This document shows, in pieces, positions 58,476-64,000 of a DNA stretch of 64,000 nucleotides. The first letter of the stretch is position 1. Every line of letters begins with the position of its first letter. This DNA is from Dicyema japonicum (taxonomy: Eukaryota; Dicyemida; Rhombozoa; Dicyemidae). The DNA lies in the NCBI GenBank assembly GCA_011109175.1, contig RDEW01000025.1, positions 403,990 through 467,989 on the forward strand, given 5' to 3'. The notes under the pieces are model-generated. The model was not told where the DNA came from, did no database searches, and worked only from the letters and a program-made list of their open reading frames with translations. The translations under genes and the position numbers were made by a program.

Positions 58476-59122
58476 TCAAAATGTGGTTGCAAACACCTCC
58501 GCTTGCTCTTCAGTATTCAGTAATGTCTTGTCATTTTTGTCTTTGATGATTATTCGTTTTTTCCGGTTTGTGTGGCGTAGTAAACGAGCTGCCATATACA
58601 GCAATCTTGGAAATAGAGCAAATGAGGCTGATCGGTTTATAGTTGATAGGGTTCCTCCCCGACTTTCCCGGTTTGAGTACCATTCTGATAATAAACACTT
58701 CCATCGTATTGGGACATATCCATGAGTAATACTCGCGTTAAATAGATTCTTCAGCACAAGCAGCAGATCATCCGACCCTTCCTTGAACAATCTCATACTT
58801 ATATGATCATGTCCAGGGGCGTTGGCCTTGCATGTTCTGATCGCATTTATAACGTCCTCTATCATTATTCCATTTCGGTATCATTAAGATCATCCAGAGA
58901 GTACGTTAGGAGTTCTTCTGTAGCTTTCAACTTTTTCCCTGGGATTAGCTCCATTGGGTTGACCCCCTGGATATGCTCCAGTTGCTTCTTAAAGACAGCT
59001 GGAGCTTCTTCCATGGAGCATGATCCTCTGGTTTGGTCAAAGAGATTTTTGCATCCTTTAAGTTCTGGCCAGTTAATCTTTTGTAGAACTTCCTGAAAAT
59101 CTGTAAAGTTATTTGGTGACAC
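58476..59122 (-). mobile_element. Rearranged Jockey-like LINE fragment
   Basis: Read downwards from 59122: LQKINWPELKGCKNLFDQ, then CKANAPGHDHISMRLFKEGS, YVPIRWK and, in a shifted frame, LKPGKSGRNPINYKPISLIC (RT motifs 1-2). It then passes directly to RKKRIIIKDKNDKTLLNTEE, a segment that normally precedes the RT. The order is permuted, so two fragments were joined. Confidence 0.7.
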
Positions 59123-59129
59123 ATACGTG

Positions 59130-60540
59130 TTCTAGAAGATCGATGTCTTTAAAGCAACTGTAGCGATGAATCTACAAAGGTTCCCCATAAGCTGTTGAGA
59201 CTAACTCCTTTCTATACTCTTGTGAATAGAACTGGAGACTAAGTCAATAATTATTGTTTGAGACCGCAGTCCTGACTGCTTGCTATTATTTTTCTTGAGT
59301 GAAAGATGAATACACTCGAATATTCAAAAACGTTTGTGAGACTCTCATGAGCAAGATAAGATTTCTGAGTCTTTTGAGAAAGTTAGAGAGAATGTTTGAG
59401 AAGTCTGAAGGTTTCCAAGATACTTCACTGAGGAGACTGGAGTGGACGCTAGAAATTGTTGGGAGGTCTTTCCATTATACATAGCACTCTGAGTGACTTA
59501 TTACTACGAATCTGATATCTTTAACGCATTTAACAATGTCAGATGGGATTGCTCCCTTGAAACATGTGCTCACCCGGTACCTGAGACCTTAAAACTGGTC
59601 GAACTGGCGTATGGTTCGAACAGCAATAATCTTATTTTCAATTTAATAATTTTTTGAATTTATTTAATTTACGAATAAATTTTATTCGGTGACGTTTGAT
59701 TGAATTCTTTAATCTACCAATTATTCCACGTTGCAGCAACATTGTCCGAGAGATCGCCCACATTCATTGATTACTATAAAACTCAAAATCAATTTGATCC
59801 GTTCAATTAACGATAGAAGTGAGCGAATGAATTTAGAAATCGACGAAAGGGAATATCGTAGATTTTATCATTCCATCTACCAACTTTTGGCGCAATAGGT
59901 CATTAAGACAATGTCGAATCTGATTTTCCTTTGCATAAATAAAGGATTTGGTTTGAAAGTGCAAACCATCAACTAATATTCCTTATGCTTACCACAAAAG
60001 TGCAGAAAATTAATCTCAAAGTCAACTTGACAGAAGCATTTTTGCTGAAAAAGTTGTTATTGACAAAACCAATATTCAGGTGCAGTATATACACAGATAC
60101 ATGATATTGTTGTACAAGATTGAAGGTTTTATATAAAAATTACTTAATTGTTAGGAATCTAAAAATATTTTAATCTGGATTTTCTGCTAATAACGTTTTT
60201 TCCATTACAAAAACTGGAAAACAACGTATTTCTCAATACAAATACAGCTATTTGAAAAATCTCATTCTACGTCTCTTCATTCCACATAAAGACAGTTCTG
60301 ACTTCGATTTCAGCTACCCTGACAATGTCCTCTGGATCATTGTGCTTGGATGAGGGCTTACTAGAACTCGTCAGGATCACAGGATTATTTGTTTGGTTTT
60401 ACACTTGGACTTTGTAATAATTAATTTATTTTTTATTGATAAATTTTATTTTATAGATGAAAGCAACTAGAATGTAATCAATTTATTCCGTCGACTTTAT
60501 TGATACGGCGCTTCCTCTATGGACCGGTATAACGACCAAC
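59130..60540. other. Interval without a supported gene
   Basis: One short frame (59299-59484) of unremarkable composition. No LINE, SINE or host-gene signature recognised. Confidence 0.4.
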
Positions 60541-60545
60541 AGGAT

Positions 60546-60877
60546 GAGTTTTTTGCAATCACTTTCATCGTGGCTTCTGAGCGAGGCTATACGTCGAGTT
60601 GATTAAGATCAAGGACTTGTTCCTTGTTGCTCCAATTTTAGGTAAAAATTCTGAATTTATAATCAAAAAATTCGCTCTAATAATAACACGTGACATTCAA
60701 TATCCTCTCTTTACCTCTCATCAGAACCCTGTAGTGGACTATTTATTAAATAAGTACATACTTTTCCTAAACTTTGAGGCTACACAGAGGAAAAAAATTG
60801 GACGAAATTATCCTGGGTCACATGGATCTCTGTTGGCCTCTAAGATTGGGATTATTATCGATTCCTTCAAAGAATAG
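60546..60877 (+). CDS. Unidentified ORF
   Basis: ATG 60546 opens MSFLQSLSSWLLSEAIRR. A +1 shift near 60600 continues as LIKIKDLFLVAPILGKNSEF, ALIITRDIQYPLFTSHQNP and SHGSLLASKIGIIIDSFKE to a TAG. The two parts read as one protein with a single-base lesion. Not recognised. Confidence 0.3.
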
Positions 60878-61184
60878 ACACATAATCCGAACTAAGAATC
60901 CTAGAAAATAGCCGTGGTGGGATGTGATATATATTCGCATTCTTTGTCAGATCACTTATTTTCTGCCAGTCAATTTTGATGAAAGAAAGGTTCCTTGACG
61001 GATGGGATTTTTGAGGTTTCGGCTTGTCTTGTTCATTTTTATTTGCCCTATAATAGAATAATATGCCATTAGATAGTCTGTTTGGATTATTTCGTTTGTG
61101 GGTGTTTGGTGATTCCAGACGAGTGGAAGGTTGTGTGAGGTTGTCTCATCTCTTGGAAATACATTTCAGGGTGTTCTAATTAAT

Positions 61185-61720
61185 CCAAGGATGAAACCCA
61201 AGGGAGAATTTTTGCTTGTGCCTATCAAATCCATCCTTCAATAGACTATTACAGGCTTCAGAAAAGGAGAAATAGGTCCGCCCTATTACATTTACATCAC
61301 ACGTTCTCCCTCACGGATATCACTTCATTCTTTGGCGGAAGAGTTTTCACCAGTGGATTTTTGGTCAGGGAGAAAGTAGGAAGATCCTTTTCAACTACTG
61401 TGTCGTGCAAAAAGGACTAGTCGCCTCAACAGTAGGATCTGTTTGACAAGAATTGACCTTCTCTGAAAACTACATCATTGGGATACGAAACCACGACCTT
61501 CAGATCAGATATCATCCGACGTTATGTTCAGCCAAAAGGCCAAAGTCTGCTTGCTGTGTTTATAATTATAATAATAACACCAGAGACCACAATCACACAA
61601 ACTAACTAATCACGTGATCCCAGCACGCTCTAGCAGGGACCTCATCTTGGCCGATGCTCCTCTCTCGTCCCCGCACAAGCACGTATCGGTCGATTGACTG
61701 GACCTTCGCAGTCATGACGG
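61185..61720 (-). mobile_element. LINE 3' end
   Basis: Same family as 14845-15261. The sequence between 61200 and 61460 aligns with 14955-15250. The terminus at 61565-61680 includes KMRSLLERAGIT-like coding, GTGATTAGTTAGTTTGTG and GTGGTCTCTGGTGTTATTAT. It lies about 270 bp upstream of PSMD9. Confidence 0.7.
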
Positions 61721-61987
61721 CGCGATCCGTGGTTCATTCTTATCAAGGTTTCAAGAGGCATTGGTGGCTGGAGCTCTCCAGAAATCCAGCGTTCCGTGAC
61801 TTTGGAGCTCTACTCCGGATAGCCTCGATCTTCAAGACATTCGCCCAAGAAATGCCCAAAAATTATTATTATTATTTTATATGTCCCAAGAATAATCAAC
61901 TTAAATATAAAATTATTATAATTTTGAATTTTTATTAAAATTAATTAATTCAAATAATTAATTTGAAAAAATATTATTGTGGGGCGG

Positions 61988-62309
61988 ATGGACTATGAAC
62001 TCAAAGAAATGGAAAGACTGAGAAAAGAGATAGAAGCTGAAATCTTAGCAAATATGGAGTATTTAAAGAGCGTAGGTAATATTATAACCTAAAAGTTCGA
62101 AATTGATTCCAAAGATTCAGTCCTTGACGATGAAGGGTACCCTCGCAGTGATATCGACGTGGTAGAAGTAAGGAAGGCAAGAAACAAAATAGCATGTAAT
62201 TATTATTTTTATTGGCTTAGGCCTTAGAAATGACTATAAATCGATAACAAATGAGATCGAGAAAAAGTTGCACGAGATTTATGCTCACATGAATCAGAAT
62301 AAAATCTAA
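61988..62309 (+). CDS. PSMD9: 26S proteasome assembly chaperone PSMD9/Nas2, N-terminal domain only
   Basis: PSMD9 (p27, yeast Nas2) escorts the Rpt5 ATPase during assembly of the proteasome base. Three exons are joined by GT-AG introns at 62072-62095 (24 nt) and 62196-62220 (25 nt), giving 90 aa. The diagnostic strings are LRKEIEAEILANMEYL, DDEGYPRSDIDVVEVRKARN (human: [20 protein letters not shown]) and, after the second intron, CLRNDYKS (human CLQNDHKA). The frame ends with TAA at 62307, just after the helical N-terminal domain. The usual PDZ domain (human total about 223 aa) is absent downstream on this strand. Either the family is shortened in this lineage or a further exon is missed. A possible minus-strand gene converges on it within about 20 nt. 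Confidence 0.88.
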
Positions 62310-62326
62310 ATTCAATTTTTTGTGAT

Positions 62327-62887
62327 TTAATTTGTGTAATTTTTCTGCCATCGGTTTGAATTTCTTGCCGAGATTTGTTTTATGGGTTTTATAACCTAAC
62401 CCTAACCTGAGTAAAAGCGACTCAACCAAGGGCTCTCCATGCTGAGGAATACTGATCAGTTTTGAAGAAAACATCCACGTGTTTTTCTCCGAAATTAGGG
62501 TAGACACATCCTGAGCTCGATTGACTGCTGGTGGAACACTCAAGGAGAATCCGGGAATTAGTTGAAGCTGGATCACTTGATTAGTGGGCTTTGACGTTTT
62601 GTTTCTCGAGATATAATTATAGATTACATGAGAGAGTTTTAGCCAAAGTCTGTGACATAATAAAGTGCAACAATTGTTACATAATGAACGATTATAAGGA
62701 CGAATTAACGCTTTTGTGATACATCTCCGTGAACTTGGCTTTTTCTAGCACGAAAAATGTAAAATACAATCTTGGGTAAGTAAGTCGACAAGTTAATCGG
62801 TTGGAAGTTGAGGCTATGATGTACCTTTTTTATACGACATGTCTTTATCTCTTTTCTTTCACCCTCTCTTCTTGGTGGCCAAAACAA
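62327..62887 (-). CDS. Unidentified gene converging on PSMD9 (tentative)
   Basis: Two minus-strand open stretches look coding. One is at 62887-62705 and includes KKVHHSLNFQPINLSTYLPK. The other is around 62575-62395 and includes VIQLQLIPGFSLSVPPAVNR and ISIPQHGEPLVESLLL. They can be linked by small introns, for example one of 39 nt beginning with GTAATC near 62630, but I could not settle the joins. If the last intron starts with GTTAGGGTTAGG near 62411, the frame ends at 62327, only 17 nt from the PSMD9 stop. I do not recognise the protein. Compact convergent packing fits the neighbouring gene. Confidence 0.3.
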
Positions 62888-62889
62888 TC

Positions 62890-64000
62890 ATCTCTCGAAA
62901 AGTCTGATATATTATGTTTCATAAAAAGATAGCGTCGGATAGGCCTAAATTCAGATTCCACCAATCCCTTATATACTAAACTCACTTACTTAACATGTTT
63001 ATTATTTACTCACCCCCGCTCCCTCAAGTGAAGCAAACCGATGGTTAATAAAAGCGTAAAAGCTTATGGTTGATGTCCCACATATCTAATTAAGTGATCT
63101 GATGAGAAGACATACTATGTTACTTGAGATTATATAACAGACAAATGATGTCTTCTCAGTCCATTAGTTCGTCTATAGTCACGGGAAGGAATAATAATTG
63201 ACTTTCGTCCATCATGAATCAAAGGTAATGCAATAGAGGTAGGCATCTACTTCAGTCATCCTACCAATTAACCACTAGAATAACTGTTAATGTAGTCTTT
63301 AAAAACTTAAGAGATGTGAAAATCTATTATGTTAACAATTTTTGTTAGGAATTCCTTTGTGCTGTGTATATTTTTTAATATTGGCTGTAATCAGTAAATT
63401 TCCCTACTGACTATTCTCCGAGTATTATTTACCTTAGGATTAGACCATGATGGATATAACTCATAATGAAACAGGATCATATCGAATTCTTGTGTCTGTG
63501 TATACGGAATTATTAAACAGTCAGAAATACCAGGACTCAAAATTAAACACTCAAATTGACCAACTCATTTAATTTTTAACCTTCCTTAATATTCTATGGA
63601 ATAACCAATTATAGCTATTTTCCTACCGCGATCAAGTAAAGTTGAACTGCAATACACACGTGACAGTGAAAAAGTCTAATGTTGTGGTGGCATAAACATA
63701 AGTTAGGAGTATTATTGAGGTAGAACTCATATATTGGCAATACATTCGCGAATGCATTGTCTCCAAGTTAATTATGCCGGGGACAAGAGCTTACATCTAT
63801 TTTGAGGGGATGAGGACATGTAGCATATAAGAGCTATGTCACAGTGCACCAGAGTACCCCCGACAACTCGATCTTAACCATTTGGCAAATGGTCTGTGAT
63901 TTTAGCGAGGAAAAACGATAATTTAAGATAATTCCGAGAGACGACCTGCAGTGTGTTGTAGGACTGAAACTGTCTCCCCAAGTAGATATCTATAAAATGT
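62890..64000. other. Interval without a supported gene
   Basis: No frame over about 60 codons and no repeat landmark recognised on either strand. Confidence 0.4.

Noticed and set aside
62398-62412. An interstitial telomere (CCTAACCCTAACC)
   Set aside because: Only about two units; too short to mean more than a chance or intron-edge sequence.

Overview
This is a fragment of a small-genome animal, most likely a dicyemid mesozoan or a close relative. The clearest sign is the introns. Genes recognisable by protein homology are cut by GT-AG introns of only about 20-28 nt, many with a TAAC/TCAAC/TTAC-like branch motif and a TTTAG/TCAG end. Dicyemids are the animals known for introns of this size. 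The genes are animal genes (Gemin3/DDX20, an essential myosin light chain, the proteasome chaperone PSMD9), the code is standard (TAA, TAG and TGA all stop), and the mobile elements are of animal types (Jockey/CR1-like LINEs with a 2A peptide, LINEs with a restriction-like endonuclease, tRNA-derived SINEs, hAT, and a KRBA2-type integrase). The species call is inference.

Layout. 1-14.2 kb: AT-rich dispersed repeat modules present several times, interrupted by LINE 3' ends, endonuclease-type LINE pieces and SINEs. 14.8-15.3 kb: a LINE 3' end. 15.4-18.5 kb: the main gene island, with DDX20 (10 exons, 9 tiny introns, spliced frame open for 696 codons) followed on the same strand by a myosin essential light chain. 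18.5-21 kb: LINE and hAT remnants. 21.3-21.7 kb: an unidentified ORF. 22.9-26.35 kb (minus): a nearly complete LINE with a 2A peptide at the start of ORF2 and a Cys-rich ORF upstream. 26.5-27.8 and 28.15-30.57 kb: two more decayed LINEs, the second split by a SINE.

30.6-38.9 kb holds a segmental duplication of two neighbouring genes. One is a multi-exon type I membrane protein (signal peptide, two related G-x-Y-x-C modules, transmembrane helix, short tail) at 30658-31883 and 37239-38580. The other is a coiled-coil gene at 33332-34444 with one matching exon at about 38753. Both membrane-protein copies use introns of about 22-25 nt and both carry frame lesions. I do not recognise the family; it is the best candidate here for something undescribed. 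A LINE with an inverted 5' part sits between the two genes in the first copy.

39-53.5 kb: LINE and SINE debris with several unassigned ORFs. 53.8-55 kb: a KRBA2/SCAND3-like DDE integrase, followed by a hAT-type terminal repeat. 55-60.5 kb: mostly AT-rich noncoding sequence plus one rearranged LINE. 61.99-62.31 kb: PSMD9 with two introns (24 and 25 nt), ending before the PDZ domain and facing a possible minus-strand gene. The remainder shows nothing I can support.

Coding positions come from reading and hand-splicing. Exon joins are predictions that need RNA evidence. Several single-base lesions lie in A runs and may be assembly errors.
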